A stretch of 64,000 bases of DNA from positions 1 through 64,000 of the forward strand of contig JAVMKI010000048.1 in assembly GCA_031732755.1 (NCBI GenBank), given 5' to 3'. Numbering within the stretch: the stretch's first letter is position 1; each line of letters opens with the position of its first letter. This DNA comes from Contendibacter sp031732755 (GTDB lineage Bacteria > Pseudomonadota > Gammaproteobacteria > Competibacterales > Competibacteraceae). Position numbers and translations under genes: made by a program. Positions 35,618 to 46,300 of this stretch are shown piece after piece. Under the pieces are notes generated by a model. The model ran no database searches and was not told the DNA's origin. It saw only the letters and a list, made by a program, of their open reading frames with translations.

Positions 35618-36388
35618 TCATACCGTCAGATACTGTCTAACCAGGCCATCGTCCAATTCCGCCATTGCGCCCGTCGCCACCGCCCGGCCCTTGTCCACGA
35701 TGCAGAACTGCTGGGCGACCCAGCGGGCGAACGGCAGTTTCTGCTCCACCAGCAACACGGTCATGCCCTGTTCCTGGTTCAAGCGCTGGACCGCGACGCC
35801 GATCTCTCGGACGATGGTGACCTGTTCGCGAACCCGGTCGATTTGCTCCTGGTTGAGCCGACGGATGACTCGGCCGATTTCCCGGACCACGTTCGGCTGA
35901 ATGCCTTCGGTGGGTTCGTCGAGAATCAGCAGGCGCGGTTCCAGTACCAAGGCACGGCCGATGGCCAACTGTTGTTGCTGGCCGCCGGACAAATCGCCGC
36001 CCCGCCGTTTGAGCATGGTTTTCAGCACCGGAAATAACTCGAAGATCAATTCCGGGATTTGGCGTGGCCGTCGCGGATTGGCCGCCAGGCCGATTCTCAG
36101 GTTTTCCTCGACCGTCAGCAGTGGGAAAATTTGGCGGCCTTGCGGGACGTAGCCGATGCCCAGCGGCGCGCGCCGTTCCGCCGGCAGGCGGTTCAATTCC
36201 GCATCGGCGAAGGCGATTCGGCCGGAGCGGATGGGCAGCAATCCCATGATGCATTTCAGCAAGGTGGTCTTGCCGACGCCGTTGCGGCCCATCAGGCTGA
36301 TGACCGCGCCTTCCGGCACTTCCAAGCCCAGATCCCACAAGGTGTGGGACTCGCCGTAATACTGGTTCAGCCCTTCAATGGTAAGCAT
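35618..36388 (-). CDS. urtE: Urea ABC transporter ATP-binding protein UrtE
   Basis: A 256-residue ATPase of the urea importer. Walker A is GRNGVGKTT, the signature LSGGQQQQLAIGRAL and Walker B LLILDEPTEG. Between Walker B and the switch histidine region it carries about 25 extra residues, an imperfect tandem copy of the helix VREIGRVIRRLNQEQ. The copies are encoded at 35774-35812 and 35849-35887. Typical UrtE is about 230 residues. The gene overlaps urtD by 14 bases and ends the urt operon. Confidence 0.93.
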   Translation of the reverse strand: MLTIEGLNQYYGESHTLWDLGLEVPEGAVISLMGRNGVGKTTLLKCIMGLLPIRSGRIAFADAELNRLPAERRAPLGIGYVPQGRQIFPLLTVEENLRIGLAANPRRPRQIPELIFELFPVLKTMLKRRGGDLSGGQQQQLAIGRALVLEPRLLILDEPTEGIQPNVVREIGRVIRRLNQEQIDRVREQVTIVREIGVAVQRLNQEQGMTVLLVEQKLPFARWVAQQFCIVDKGRAVATGAMAELDDGLVRQYLTV

Positions 36389-37196
36389 CGCCGGCTCCCA
36401 GATAGACTTCGATGACGGTCGGGTCTTCCTGCAATTCGTCCAGCCGTCCTTCCGCCAGCACCCGCCCCTGATGCAGCACCGTGACCTTGTCGGCGATGGA
36501 GCGGACGAAGCCCATGTCGTGCTCGACCACCACCACCGAATGGCTGCCGGCCAGCGACCGAAGTAGCTCGGCGGTGCGATCCATCTCCGCCGGAGTCATG
36601 CCGGCCACCGGCTCGTCCACCAGCAACAGCCGTGGCTCCTGCATCAGCAACATGCCGATTTCCAGCCATTGCTTTTGGCCGTGCGCCAGAATTCCGGCCA
36701 GCCGCCCACCGTGCTCGGCCAAGCCGATCCGATCCATCACGGCGGCAATGCGGTCGCGTTCCTCGCTCGACAGCCGGGTGGTCATCAGGCCGCGCATCCG
36801 CTTGGCCCCGGACATCGCCAGTTCCAGGTTTTCCAGCACGGTCAGCGGTTCGATCACGGTCGGTCGTTGGAACTTGCGACCGATCCCGATCCGGGCGATG
36901 GCCGGTTCGTCCAATTTGAGCAGGTCGATGGTCTGGCCGAAGAACACCCGGCCGGTGTCCGGCTTGGTCTTGCCGGTGATGATGTCCATCATCGTGGTCT
37001 TGCCGGCGCCATTGGGACCGATGATGCAACGCAGTTCGCCGTCACCGATGTACAGCGACAGGCTGTCGATGGCCTTAAAGCCGTCGAAGCTGACGCTGAC
37101 GCCTTCCATGTACAACAAAATGCCGTGGGTCGCATCGACCGGCCCGGCTGGCGGGTGCATACCCGCCGCGTCGAGTTCGGAAATCAATTCGCTCAT
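36375..37196 (-). CDS. urtD: Urea ABC transporter ATP-binding protein UrtD
   Basis: A 273-residue ATPase partner of UrtE. It shows Walker A GPNGAGKTT, the Q-loop region GIGRKFQRPTV, typical of branched-chain amino acid/urea-type ATPases, and Walker B LLLVDEPVAGM. The signature is AHGQKQWLEIGM, the usual UrtD variant of LSGGQ. I chose the ATG at 37196 (MSELISEL), whose ATGA overlaps the urtC stop by four bases. Confidence 0.95.
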   Translation of the reverse strand: MSELISELDAAGMHPPAGPVDATHGILLYMEGVSVSFDGFKAIDSLSLYIGDGELRCIIGPNGAGKTTMMDIITGKTKPDTGRVFFGQTIDLLKLDEPAIARIGIGRKFQRPTVIEPLTVLENLELAMSGAKRMRGLMTTRLSSEERDRIAAVMDRIGLAEHGGRLAGILAHGQKQWLEIGMLLMQEPRLLLVDEPVAGMTPAEMDRTAELLRSLAGSHSVVVVEHDMGFVRSIADKVTVLHQGRVLAEGRLDELQEDPTVIEVYLGAGDAYH

Positions 37197-38281
37197 GTTG
37201 CTGTCTCCCGCCGCCGCAACAAACCGATCAAGCCGTAGGGCAGCAGCAGGGTAACCGCCACGAATAGCCCGCCCAGGGCGAACAACCAGACTTCCGGTAG
37301 CGCTCCAGTCAACCAAGTCTTGGCGTAATTCACCAGTACCGCGCCGACCACCGCGCCAACCAGGGTGCCGCGCCCACCGACCGCCACCCAAATCACCGCT
37401 TCGATGGAGTTCAGCGGGGCAAATTCGCCGGGATTGATGATGCCGATTTGCGGTACGTAGAGCGCCCCGGCCAAGCCCGCCAGCATCGCGGAAATGGTGA
37501 AGACCAGCGCCTTGACCCGCTCCACCCGATAACCGAGGAAGCGGGCACGATCTTCCGAATCGCGGATCGCCACCAGCACCCGCCCCAGGCGGGTGGAGAC
37601 CAACCAGCGGCAGGCGAGATAACCTCCCGCCAGCGCGAGTGCGGACAGCACGAACAACACGATGCGAGTGCCATCGGCGTGCAGGGGAAAGCCGAGCACA
37701 TCCTTGAAGTCGGTCAAGCCGTTGTTACCGCCAAAGCCCATCTCGTTGCGGAAAAAAGCCAGCATCAGCGCATAGGTCAGCGCTTGGGTGATGATGGACA
37801 GATAGACGCCCGAAACCCGCGAGCGGAAGGCGAACCAACCGAACACGAAGGCCAGCAGGCCGGGCACGACCAGCACCATCAGCGCCGCGAACCAGAACAT
37901 ATCGAAACCGTGCCAGTACCAGGGCAGTTCCTTCCAGTTCAGGAACACCATGAAGTCCGGTAGCACTGGATCACCGTAGACCCCGCGCGTGCCGATCTGG
38001 CGCATCAGATACATGCCGAAGCAGTAGCCGCCGAGCGCGAAAAAAGCCGCATGCCCCAGGCTAAGGATGCCCATGTAGCCCCATACCAAATCCACCGCCA
38101 CCGCCAGCAGCGCGTAGCAGAGGTACTTGCCGATCAAGGTGACGGTGTAGGCGGTTAGGTGCAGCGGGTGGTCGGGCGGCACCAGCAGGTTGAGCACCGG
38201 CACGCCGACGCCGATGATCACCAACACGGCGAGCAATACCAGCCCGGCGCGATCGGAGAGTAGCCAGCGAGGTAATGGCAT
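37193..38281 (-). CDS. urtC: Urea ABC transporter permease UrtC
   Basis: A 362-residue inner-membrane permease with about ten hydrophobic segments, of the LivM type. It includes the conserved cytoplasmic motif VLVAIRDSEDRARFLGY. It forms the channel with UrtB. The spacing is tight: urtB ends 3 bases upstream, and urtD overlaps its 3' end. Confidence 0.94.
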   Translation of the reverse strand: MPLPRWLLSDRAGLVLLAVLVIIGVGVPVLNLLVPPDHPLHLTAYTVTLIGKYLCYALLAVAVDLVWGYMGILSLGHAAFFALGGYCFGMYLMRQIGTRGVYGDPVLPDFMVFLNWKELPWYWHGFDMFWFAALMVLVVPGLLAFVFGWFAFRSRVSGVYLSIITQALTYALMLAFFRNEMGFGGNNGLTDFKDVLGFPLHADGTRIVLFVLSALALAGGYLACRWLVSTRLGRVLVAIRDSEDRARFLGYRVERVKALVFTISAMLAGLAGALYVPQIGIINPGEFAPLNSIEAVIWVAVGGRGTLVGAVVGAVLVNYAKTWLTGALPEVWLFALGGLFVAVTLLLPYGLIGLLRRRETAT

Positions 38282-38284
38282 CGT

Positions 38285-39901
38285 TTAAACCTCCGCCGCT
38301 CGACCGCGCTGCGGGAACAGGCCACGCGGTCGTTTCTGAATGAACAGAATCAGGAATATCAGCACCAGAATCTTCGCCAGTACCGCGCCGGACCAGGGTT
38401 CCAGCAATTTGTTGGCGACGCCGAGCGACAAGCCAGCCACCAGCGTGCCCCAGAGGTTGCCGACCCCGCCGAACACCACCACCATGAACGAATCCACGAT
38501 GTAGCTTTGGCCCAGGTTCGGGCCGACGTTGGTCAGTTGCGACAGGGCGACGCCGGCCACGCCGGCGATGCCGCTGCCCAAACCGAAGGTGAGCGCGTCC
38601 ACCCGCGCCGAACGCACGCCCATCGCTCGCGCCATGGCTCGATTCTGCGCGACGGCGCGCACTTCCAAGCCCAATCGGGTGCGTTGCAGCGCCAGCCACA
38701 GCACGGCGAACACCGCGATGCAAAAACCGAGGATGACCAGCCGATTCAGCGTCACTTCCAGCGGTCCCAGCAAGATGGTGCCGCTCATCCAGTCCGGGGT
38801 GGAAACCGAACGATTCAAAGGGGAGAAGAGCGAGCGCACCGCCTGTTGCAGGATCAGGCTGACGCCAAACGTAGCCAGCAGCGTTTCCAGCGGCCGGCCG
38901 TAGAGAAAACGGATGATGCCCCGTTCGATGGCGATGCCGACGATGGCGGCGACCAGAAAGGCCAGTGGCACCGCCACCGGCAGCGACCAGTTGACCGGCA
39001 GCCATTGCTGCACCAGCCAAGTGGTGTAGGCGCCCAGCATCATCAACTCGCCGTGCGCCATGTTGATCACACCCATCACGCCGAAGGTGACCGCCAGGCC
39101 GATAGCGGCCAGAATCAGCACCGATCCCAGCGACAGACCGAAGAACAGGGTTTCGGCCCAGCCCAACATTTGCAGGCGGAATTCGGTGCGGGCCAAGGCG
39201 ACGCGCGCGGCTTCCTTGGCGGTGGGGTCGCCGTCTTCGGCGGCCATTCTGGCCAGCGGACCGCGAAGTTCCGGTTGCAATCGGCCGCCCAGCGCCGTGG
39301 CGGCCTTGGCGCGAACAGTCGCGTCGTCGCTGGCCAAATCGACCAATGCCAGCGCCATCGTCAACTGATCCTTGATTTCGCCTTCGGTTTCGACCGCCAG
39401 CCGCGCCCGCAGCCGCTCCGCGCCCGCCGGATCGGGATTGCGCAGGAACGCTTCGACCGCCGCCTTGCGCTGCTGGGGGTCGGCGCTGGCGAGCCCCAGG
39501 CTGGCCAGACGATCCTCGATCAGACTGCGCAGGCGATTATTGGCGGTGATTCGATCCAGATCGCGCTTGTTGACCTGACCGAGCGCCGCGCCGCTCACCG
39601 CGTCTTCGATCGCGATATCGGCGGCATCGTCGAGGCCGATCACCACGCGGTTGCCTTCTTCCTGATAATACAAACGGCTATCGGACAGCGCTTTCAGGAT
39701 CGTGGCGATCCGGGGATGGTTCAGCGTCACCAGCTTTTCGATCAGTTCGGTCTTGCCGTCGAAATCGGCGTCGCGTAATTGCATCAAGGAGGCGCGAACC
39801 TCGTCGTCGGCAGCCGCGCGGGCGGGCGCAACGCCGGACAGCATCAGCAGCGCGAGTGCGAACACAAGGAGCCCGGCGCGAATCGGCGTGCGGGAAGGCA
39901 T
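38285..39901 (-). CDS. urtB: Urea ABC transporter permease UrtB
   Basis: A 538-residue permease of the LivH type. The N-terminal 240 residues, after a signal-like segment, form a helical periplasmic domain (LMQLRDADFDGKTELIEKL onward) that is usual in UrtB. The remainder has about eight membrane helices with MGVINMAHGELMMLGAY and the loop VRAVAQNRAMARAMGV. It is second in the urtABCDE order. Confidence 0.94.
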   Translation of the reverse strand: MPSRTPIRAGLLVFALALLMLSGVAPARAAADDEVRASLMQLRDADFDGKTELIEKLVTLNHPRIATILKALSDSRLYYQEEGNRVVIGLDDAADIAIEDAVSGAALGQVNKRDLDRITANNRLRSLIEDRLASLGLASADPQQRKAAVEAFLRNPDPAGAERLRARLAVETEGEIKDQLTMALALVDLASDDATVRAKAATALGGRLQPELRGPLARMAAEDGDPTAKEAARVALARTEFRLQMLGWAETLFFGLSLGSVLILAAIGLAVTFGVMGVINMAHGELMMLGAYTTWLVQQWLPVNWSLPVAVPLAFLVAAIVGIAIERGIIRFLYGRPLETLLATFGVSLILQQAVRSLFSPLNRSVSTPDWMSGTILLGPLEVTLNRLVILGFCIAVFAVLWLALQRTRLGLEVRAVAQNRAMARAMGVRSARVDALTFGLGSGIAGVAGVALSQLTNVGPNLGQSYIVDSFMVVVFGGVGNLWGTLVAGLSLGVANKLLEPWSGAVLAKILVLIFLILFIQKRPRGLFPQRGRAAEV

Positions 39902-39959
39902 GGGCGAAGCCTCGGGTAAAGGGCTTGGAGGGATACCGACGAACCCTCGCCCTCCCGAT

Positions 39960-39982
39960 CCCTCTCCAAAATCAGGAGAGGG
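39960..39982 (-). other. Intercistronic stem-loop between urtA and urtB
   Basis: The arms CCCTCTCC and GGAGAGGG with a 7-base loop form a stable hairpin with no T-run on the minus strand. Such loops after solute-binding protein genes often protect the upstream mRNA and raise its level. That role is inferred. Confidence 0.5.
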
Positions 39983-40014
39983 AAGAAAATGGGGAAGGGG
40001 AGGGCGGATTCAGC

Positions 40015-41310
40015 TTACTTGTAGTTCTGGCCAGAGCAGGTCTTGGTGACGGTGTTGTAATTACCGCACTTGATCTTGGGGTCGGCCCAGTCGGCGATGA
40101 TGTCCTTGCTGCCCGGCAGGAAGTCAGACCAGGCGTCGCCTTCGACCAGACCCTTGGTTTTCCACACCACGTCGAACTGACCGTCGGCCTGAATTTCGCC
40201 GATGAACACCGGCTTGGTGATGTGGTGGTTGGGCAACATCTTGGCCATGCCACCGGTCAAATTGGGCGCTTCGATGCCGACCATGGCTTCGATCACCTTG
40301 TCTGGATCGGTGGTCTTGGCCTTCTCCACCGCCTTCACCCACATATTGAAGCCGATGTAGTGGGCTTCCATCGGGTCGTTGGCCACCCGCTTCGGATTCT
40401 TGATGAAGGTGTGCCATTCCTTGATGAAAGCGTCGTTGGCCTTGTTCTTGATGCTCATGAAGTAGTTCCAGGCCGCGAGGTGACCGACCAGCGGCTTGGT
40501 GTCGATGCCGGACAGTTCTTCCTCGCCGACCGAGAACGCGACGACCGGAATGTCTTTGGCGGAAACGCCCTGGTTGCCCAGTTCCTTGTAGAACGGCACG
40601 TTGGCGTCGCCGTTGATGGTGGAGACCACGGCGGTTTTCTTGCCGGCGGAACCGAATTTTTTGATGTCGGCGACGATGGATTGCCAGTCGGAGTGACCGA
40701 ACGGCGTGTAGTTGATCATGATGTCCTCGTCCTTGACCCCCTTGGCCTTGAGATAGGCTTCCAGAATCTTGTTGGTGGTGCGGGGATAGACGTAGTCGGT
40801 GCCCGCCAGCACCCAGCGTTTCACGCCCAAGTCCTTCATCAGATAATCCACCGCCGGAATCGCCTGCTGGTTGGGCGCGGCGCCGGTGTAGAACACGTTC
40901 TTGGAAGATTCCTCGCCTTCATACTGCACCGGATAGAACAAAATACCGTTCAGTTCCTCGAACACGGGTAGCACCGATTTGCGGGACACCGAAGTCCAGC
41001 AGCCGAATACCACCGCCACCTTGTCCTTTTGGAGCAATTCGCGGGCTTTCTCGGCGAACAGCGGCCAGTTGGAAGCAGGGTCCACGACCACCGCCTCCAG
41101 TTTCTTACCGAGCAAGCCGCCTTTCTTGTTTTGCTCGTCGATCAGCATCAGGATGGTGTCTTTCAGCGTGGTTTCGCTGATCGCCATGGTGCCGGATAGC
41201 GAGTGCAGGACGCCGACCTTGATGGTGTCGGCGGCATGAGCCAGCGCGGCGACCAGCGTCAGCGCGCCAGCCGCTAGCCAAGGGAGAAACTTCGGCATCG
41301 TCTTCTTCAT
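40015..41310 (-). CDS. urtA: Urea ABC transporter substrate-binding protein UrtA
   Basis: A 431-residue periplasmic binding protein. The signal peptide MKKTMPKFLPWLAAGALTL ends near AHA at residue 26. The mature part has the branched-chain amino acid/amide type fold (IKVGVLHSLSGTMAISE, FYPVQYEGEESSKNVFY). It captures urea for UrtBCDE. The neighbouring urease confirms urea as substrate. This is the first gene of the operon. Confidence 0.95.
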   Translation of the reverse strand: MKKTMPKFLPWLAAGALTLVAALAHAADTIKVGVLHSLSGTMAISETTLKDTILMLIDEQNKKGGLLGKKLEAVVVDPASNWPLFAEKARELLQKDKVAVVFGCWTSVSRKSVLPVFEELNGILFYPVQYEGEESSKNVFYTGAAPNQQAIPAVDYLMKDLGVKRWVLAGTDYVYPRTTNKILEAYLKAKGVKDEDIMINYTPFGHSDWQSIVADIKKFGSAGKKTAVVSTINGDANVPFYKELGNQGVSAKDIPVVAFSVGEEELSGIDTKPLVGHLAAWNYFMSIKNKANDAFIKEWHTFIKNPKRVANDPMEAHYIGFNMWVKAVEKAKTTDPDKVIEAMVGIEAPNLTGGMAKMLPNHHITKPVFIGEIQADGQFDVVWKTKGLVEGDAWSDFLPGSKDIIADWADPKIKCGNYNTVTKTCSGQNYK

Positions 41311-41621
41311 GCGCAGCCCTCAAGTATTGGGATGGTGGGGTTCACCCGAGTGTGAACCTGGAAGAAGGTTTATCAAGGATTGTGCCAAACGATAATATTT
41401 ATCCTGATGAGTGACTTGCCAAAGGCAAGCTCGAATGGATTCGATGGAGCGAGTCCCCTATGCCTCGCGATGGTGCAAGGCGCGGGGCTTGACGATGCAA
41501 GATGGAGCGGGCTCGCGGGCCTTGCGCGGAAAAGGGGCACCACACGCTGGGAAGATCGAGCGTTACCGATCCAGACGGGGGATGGCGCGGTCGCCGCGAA
41601 GCGATAAGATTCGCTTGTGAC
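41311..41621. other. Region upstream of urtA, no gene seen
   Basis: This 311-base gap contains the urtA promoter region and the downstream flank of the transglutaminase-like gene. No confident coding sequence is present. Nitrogen-regulated promoters are usual here, but no clear sigma-54 or NtcA-like site was recognised. Confidence 0.45.
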
Positions 41622-42440
41622 CTATGGCAGTGCGTCCTCGCCCACCGCGTCGGTCCATATCGTGAATCGATCCAGCCGGCTGGGACCAAAGGAGGTCAGG
41701 AGCGCCACGTCGGCAGCGTCGTGGCCATACGCCATCAGGACCCGGCCGATGCGGGGCGTGTTGTTGCGCGGGTCGAAGGTGTACCAGCGTCCCCCTAGGT
41801 AGGCCTCGAACCACGCGCTGAAATCCATCGGACCGGTTGTTGGCACTCCAATATCGCCCAGATACCCGGTGCAGTACCGTGCCGGGATGTTCAGGCAACG
41901 GCAGAGGGTGATGCCCAGGTGGGTAAAGTCGCGGCAAACCCCCACCCGCTCCTGATAGGCCTCGTAAGCGGTGCGGGTTTTACGGGCCTGCATGTAATCG
42001 AACGCGATGTGGTGATGCACAAAATCACAGACCGCCTGTACCCGCGCCCAGCCTTTCGGTACGGTACTGAACAGTTGCCAGGCTAGGTCCACCATCCGAT
42101 CCACTTCGCAATAGCGGCTCGGCATCAGGAACGTAAGCGTCGTATCTGGCAAGGCGTGGATTTCATGCTGTTCGGCCGCGGGATTCTGGTCGTCCAGTTG
42201 GCCACTGTCCTCGACCACCGCGTCATTCCAAAATCGGATTGGACCGGTGGGCGCGACCAAGCGGCCGCAACGGTTACCGAAGGCGTCGGTGTATTCGCTG
42301 ACCTGCATCGGTGGTTCGATCAACAGGTAGTCACCCCGCCGGATCGAAGGTTGGCGCGAGGGATGGGGGTAGAGCATCGCGATGATCGGCGTCGGGGCTG
42401 GATGCTCGAAGATGATGTCGTAGCCGACCTGGATCAGCAT
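41622..42440 (-). CDS. Transglutaminase-like cysteine peptidase family protein
   Basis: A 272-residue protein with an N-terminal beta domain and a C-terminal transglutaminase-like domain. The nucleophile cysteine is in QERVGVCRDFTHLG and the aspartate in YTFDPRNN. The position that is histidine in classical members reads SAW here (MDFSAWFEAYL); I believe relatives with this form exist, so it is not necessarily inactive. I chose the ATG at 42440 (MLIQVGYD). It lies between urtA and ureG on the same strand and is related to the larger transglutaminase at 56.4 kb. Confidence 0.8.
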   Translation of the reverse strand: MLIQVGYDIIFEHPAPTPIIAMLYPHPSRQPSIRRGDYLLIEPPMQVSEYTDAFGNRCGRLVAPTGPIRFWNDAVVEDSGQLDDQNPAAEQHEIHALPDTTLTFLMPSRYCEVDRMVDLAWQLFSTVPKGWARVQAVCDFVHHHIAFDYMQARKTRTAYEAYQERVGVCRDFTHLGITLCRCLNIPARYCTGYLGDIGVPTTGPMDFSAWFEAYLGGRWYTFDPRNNTPRIGRVLMAYGHDAADVALLTSFGPSRLDRFTIWTDAVGEDALP

Positions 42441-42657
42441 TAAGGGTTTTCTCCGGTTGATGGGGAGGTGCTTTGGCGGCGCGACAAACGCATCTTTTCG
42501 CTGGCCAACCATGGAGGCCGGCGCTGGGTCGGCGCGATGATGCCGTTCCCTTGAGCAGGTGCCCATGATGCGACTTCAGTTCGATTAATTCCATTAATAA
42601 TACGGTCTGGTTGCAATCCGGCTCGGTAGCCCGATTTCATCGAGTCATCCACCGAAT

Positions 42658-43281
42658 CTATCCGCCTCGCCCCGCCCCGAGCATTCCCCGCTTGACGATA
42701 AACTCGATCACCTGTTCCAACCCTTGGCGAGTCTTGAGATTGGTGAACGTGAACGGTCGTTCGCCACGCATCCGGCGGGCATCGCGTTCCATGATGTCCA
42801 GCGATGCCCCAACATGGGGCGCCAAGTCGATCTTGTTGATCACCAGCAAGTCGGAGCGGGTGATGCCGGGACCGCCCTTGCGCGGAATCTTGTCGCCGGC
42901 GGCCACGTCGATCACGTAGATGGTCAAGTCCGACAGTTCCGGGCTGAACGTAGCGCTGAGATTGTCGCCGCCGGATTCCACCAGCACCAAATCCAGATCG
43001 GGAAAGCGCTCGCACAATTGGGCGACCGCCGCCAGGTTCATTGAGGCGTCTTCGCGAATCGCGGTATGCGGGCAGCCGCCGGTTTCCACCCCGACGATGC
43101 GTTCCGGTTCCAGCGCCTGAGCGCGGGTGAGAAATTGGGCGTCTTCGTAGGTGTAAATGTCGTTGGTGACCACGGCGATTTGATAGCGGTCGCGCAGGGC
43201 CTTGCACAGGGCTTCGACCAGGGCGGTTTTGCCAGAGCCGACCGGCCCGCCGACGCCGACGCGGAGAGGGGATTGGTTCAT
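42658..43281 (-). CDS. ureG: Urease accessory GTPase UreG
   Basis: A 207-residue GTPase that drives nickel insertion into urease. Walker A is GGPVGSGKTAL, the metal-binding invariant is GCPHTAIREDAS, and the guanine specificity motif is NKIDLAPHVG. It is complete. It is separated from the rest of the urease genes by about 5.8 kb of inserted DNA, so it must use its own promoter or readthrough of the large ATPase gene just upstream. Confidence 0.96.
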   Translation of the reverse strand: MNQSPLRVGVGGPVGSGKTALVEALCKALRDRYQIAVVTNDIYTYEDAQFLTRAQALEPERIVGVETGGCPHTAIREDASMNLAAVAQLCERFPDLDLVLVESGGDNLSATFSPELSDLTIYVIDVAAGDKIPRKGGPGITRSDLLVINKIDLAPHVGASLDIMERDARRMRGERPFTFTNLKTRQGLEQVIEFIVKRGMLGAGRGG

Positions 43282-43380
43282 GAGTTTGGGTTTCCGTTAT
43301 TCATCGCGGCAGAATGTGGGAGTGATGGCGACCGTCCGTTTTTGTCCGCTGTTGGGTTAGAGCGGTCGGTTTTGACTTAC

Positions 43381-46300
43381 TCATCGAAATTCTTTGCCAT
43401 CGCTCCATCTCCGTTTTTTCTTGGACGCGATGAATTGTTCAATCGGCTTGCCGATTCGTTTCATATCATCCGCTTTATGTGCGCCTTCAGCCCAGTAGAC
43501 AATGCCGGATTCGATATCCCACAGAGCGGATAAGCCGCAGGTGTTCCAATCGGTTTCTGTCCAATCGTCAAAACGCTTCAACCAGAGCTCTGGTTTAGGC
43601 ATGAGAGCGTGAATAGATGGAACTTTGAAAATTTCAAGAAATTTTTGGCCTTTTTCTTTAAACCATTCTTCCGAACCAAGGAGGAAGTATGCCAAAGTTC
43701 CCAAGGCACGAAAGCTGCGATCAGATCGCCATTCCGGGTAATCGTGGCGGAGTTGGCCTAATGGAACGTGGGTTAGTGGAAAAATTAAATCGTAGCCTCT
43801 ATCGACGAGGGACTGTGGCCATTGTTCTTTAGGGCTGTCTCTTCGAACTTCAGCAGTGATTGGGTTGACATCCCATTCGATCCAAGCTGGAGCAATCAAC
43901 CAGCCGTCTCCCGCTCGGCCTTTCAGGCCACAAACGCTTAAGGCGGGTAAACTGTGACTCAAATCGTTGGCAAAAGCTTCTGGGAGTAAATGAAGGGTCA
44001 GCGATAATTTCCAACTAATAAAATTGTGGTCGCGGGCGAGGGTGAGGGCGCGGTCAAGGTCGCGGTCAAGGTCGCGGTCGCGGGTGCGGTGGGCGGCGGT
44101 GGTGCGGTCGAGGGTGTTGTTGAAGTCGAGGGCGAGGTCGAAGGCGAGGGTGTGGCTAAGGTTGAGGTCGAGGGTGCGGTCGCGGTCGCGGGTGCGGTCG
44201 CGGGTGCGGTCGCGGGTGCGGTCAAGGGTGCGGTCGAGGGCGCGGGCGAGGATGCGGTTGTGGTCGCGGTCGCGGTTGAGTTTCTGAAATAATAGTGTTT
44301 CTAACCAAAGTCCGGCTCGATCCGCCGAACGATAAGCAGTTTTAAGCCGCCATGCTGACAATGACGGCGTAGCGGGTGCTCGGAGACCCCACCATTGCGG
44401 TTCGACAATAGCTGAGAGCAGGCTTACCGTAAGCTGTAATGGATATTGATCAAGCCATGCTTGCAGCCTGTCGCGCCACCGTTGAAAGACACTTCGAAAC
44501 ACGCGAGGCCAATCGTCCACATCGTCCCTTGCCAGAGATGTTCTCCGGTTAGCGGTCAAACGTGGAGCAGCGGAACCGCGCAGGTCTACCCACAACCTTG
44601 TGCCGACGCTGGCTGCTACGGGCAACCATTGAACGCATACTTTCGGATCGTCTACGGCGATTCCTTTGACGGTGAGGCGATTGCGATTCTCATCTCTATT
44701 TAACGTCGCCTCGACCAATGCAGCCAGTTCATGCACCCGCATCAAAGGACTAGCGGGTGATGGATCCAGCGGCAACGGCGGATGGCCGGTGGACTGATGA
44801 TAGGGAAACAGGAGCCGGATGCGCGTGCCGGTGGCGTCATCGCCCTGATCGTCCTGCCAATCGAGACATTCCCAGCGTGGCTGCCCCAAAGCCGAAACGG
44901 GGAAGTCCCATTCTGCTGCTTTTTTTGTGACTGCTTCGATGTCGATAGGCGCCAGCACATCCGCATGAAAACGATCATCCAAACGAATAGCTTGACCGTC
45001 ATTGCCTTCGGGATTCAAGAAAATGGGAAACAAAGGCCAGATGACATAGCGGCTAATAATCCAGAATGGATCAATTTGTTTTCGTTGTTCAAGCGCTTGC
45101 CATTCATTTTGTATTTCATCATGCTGTGCCGAATATCGGAAATAAGCCTTTAGCCAGCGGATATCCCGCTCTCGGTCAAAGTCAAGCCGAAAGGGCTGTT
45201 TGAGATAAAGCGTGATTTCCGTGCCTTGCCGTTCAAGCGTACCGGGCGACAGCCAGAACAAACTGCCCGAACCGGAGAGGCGGACATCATAAGCCGCGCG
45301 ATCTCCACTGTTTGCGTGGCCTGGACGAGTGCGGAGACGTATTTCATCAGCCAGCATGAAGCAGGAAAGAAAACCGATGCCGAATTGAGAAATCGGCGAA
45401 ACGATGAAACCATGTTCACGCAGAATTTGCCGTTCGCGCTCGTATTCGGGAGAGCGGTAATAACTCTTGCCCAGCCTGGTGAAATAACGCTCCAGTATTT
45501 CTTTGGTCATTCCGCAACCGTTATCCCATACGCGGATAAATTCTCGATCAGTGGCGGAATCGTGGCCCCACGTTACTTTGATTTGTAATTCTTCATTTGG
45601 ACGCAGGGAGTCGGTAAGTTCTACTCGCGCATCGGGGTCTTTCGCTAACACCTTGAGGCGCAAATCGCGCATCTGGAGGGCATCGATAGCATTTTGGAGC
45701 AGTTCGCGCAAACATAAAGTCGGATCGCCGTACAGCGACTCGCCCATCAACAATTGCTGGATTTCGTGTTGATCCAGTTCGAATTGAAGATCGTGGAAAA
45801 TATAGACAGGTCGGCCTTGATCATCGAGAGCGGCGTGTATTTGCGGTTGTACGAATTTTGGCAAGCGAAGTTGGTAGTAGTTGCCCCTAGTGCCCAACAA
45901 TCTTTGTTGCCAGTTCAATTCTTCCTTTACGCTGTTGATTTCGCGCGCAATGTCGCCGACGAAACCGCGAATGGATTTTTCGTAAACCGGATGCTCGCAC
46001 GCATCAGCTTCGTAGGTAAGCGAGTCGTCATCGAAGCTCCAGCCGGTTATCGCCATGTGCTTGTTCCATTCCAGGATGCTCACGGCGTTTTCGATGCCGA
46101 AATGCTTGTAGAGAATGCCCGGCGCGCGGCTGGCGTCGAAATCCATGATGTCAGCGAGACGTACCAGCAAACCAGGGAAAGCGAAGTTTACACGCCCGCT
46201 ATCCGCCAGCCTGCAAAAGCGATCTGACCTATCATTTCCGACGAGTGTTTCCCGAAGCCAAGACACGCGCTGACCGTGACTGACACCAATTTGTGCGAGA

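Noticed and set aside
44024..44292. Plus-strand frames of valine/glycine/arginine repeats
   Set aside because: They are shadows of the repeat within the HD-ATPase gene, with no start signals or family resemblance.
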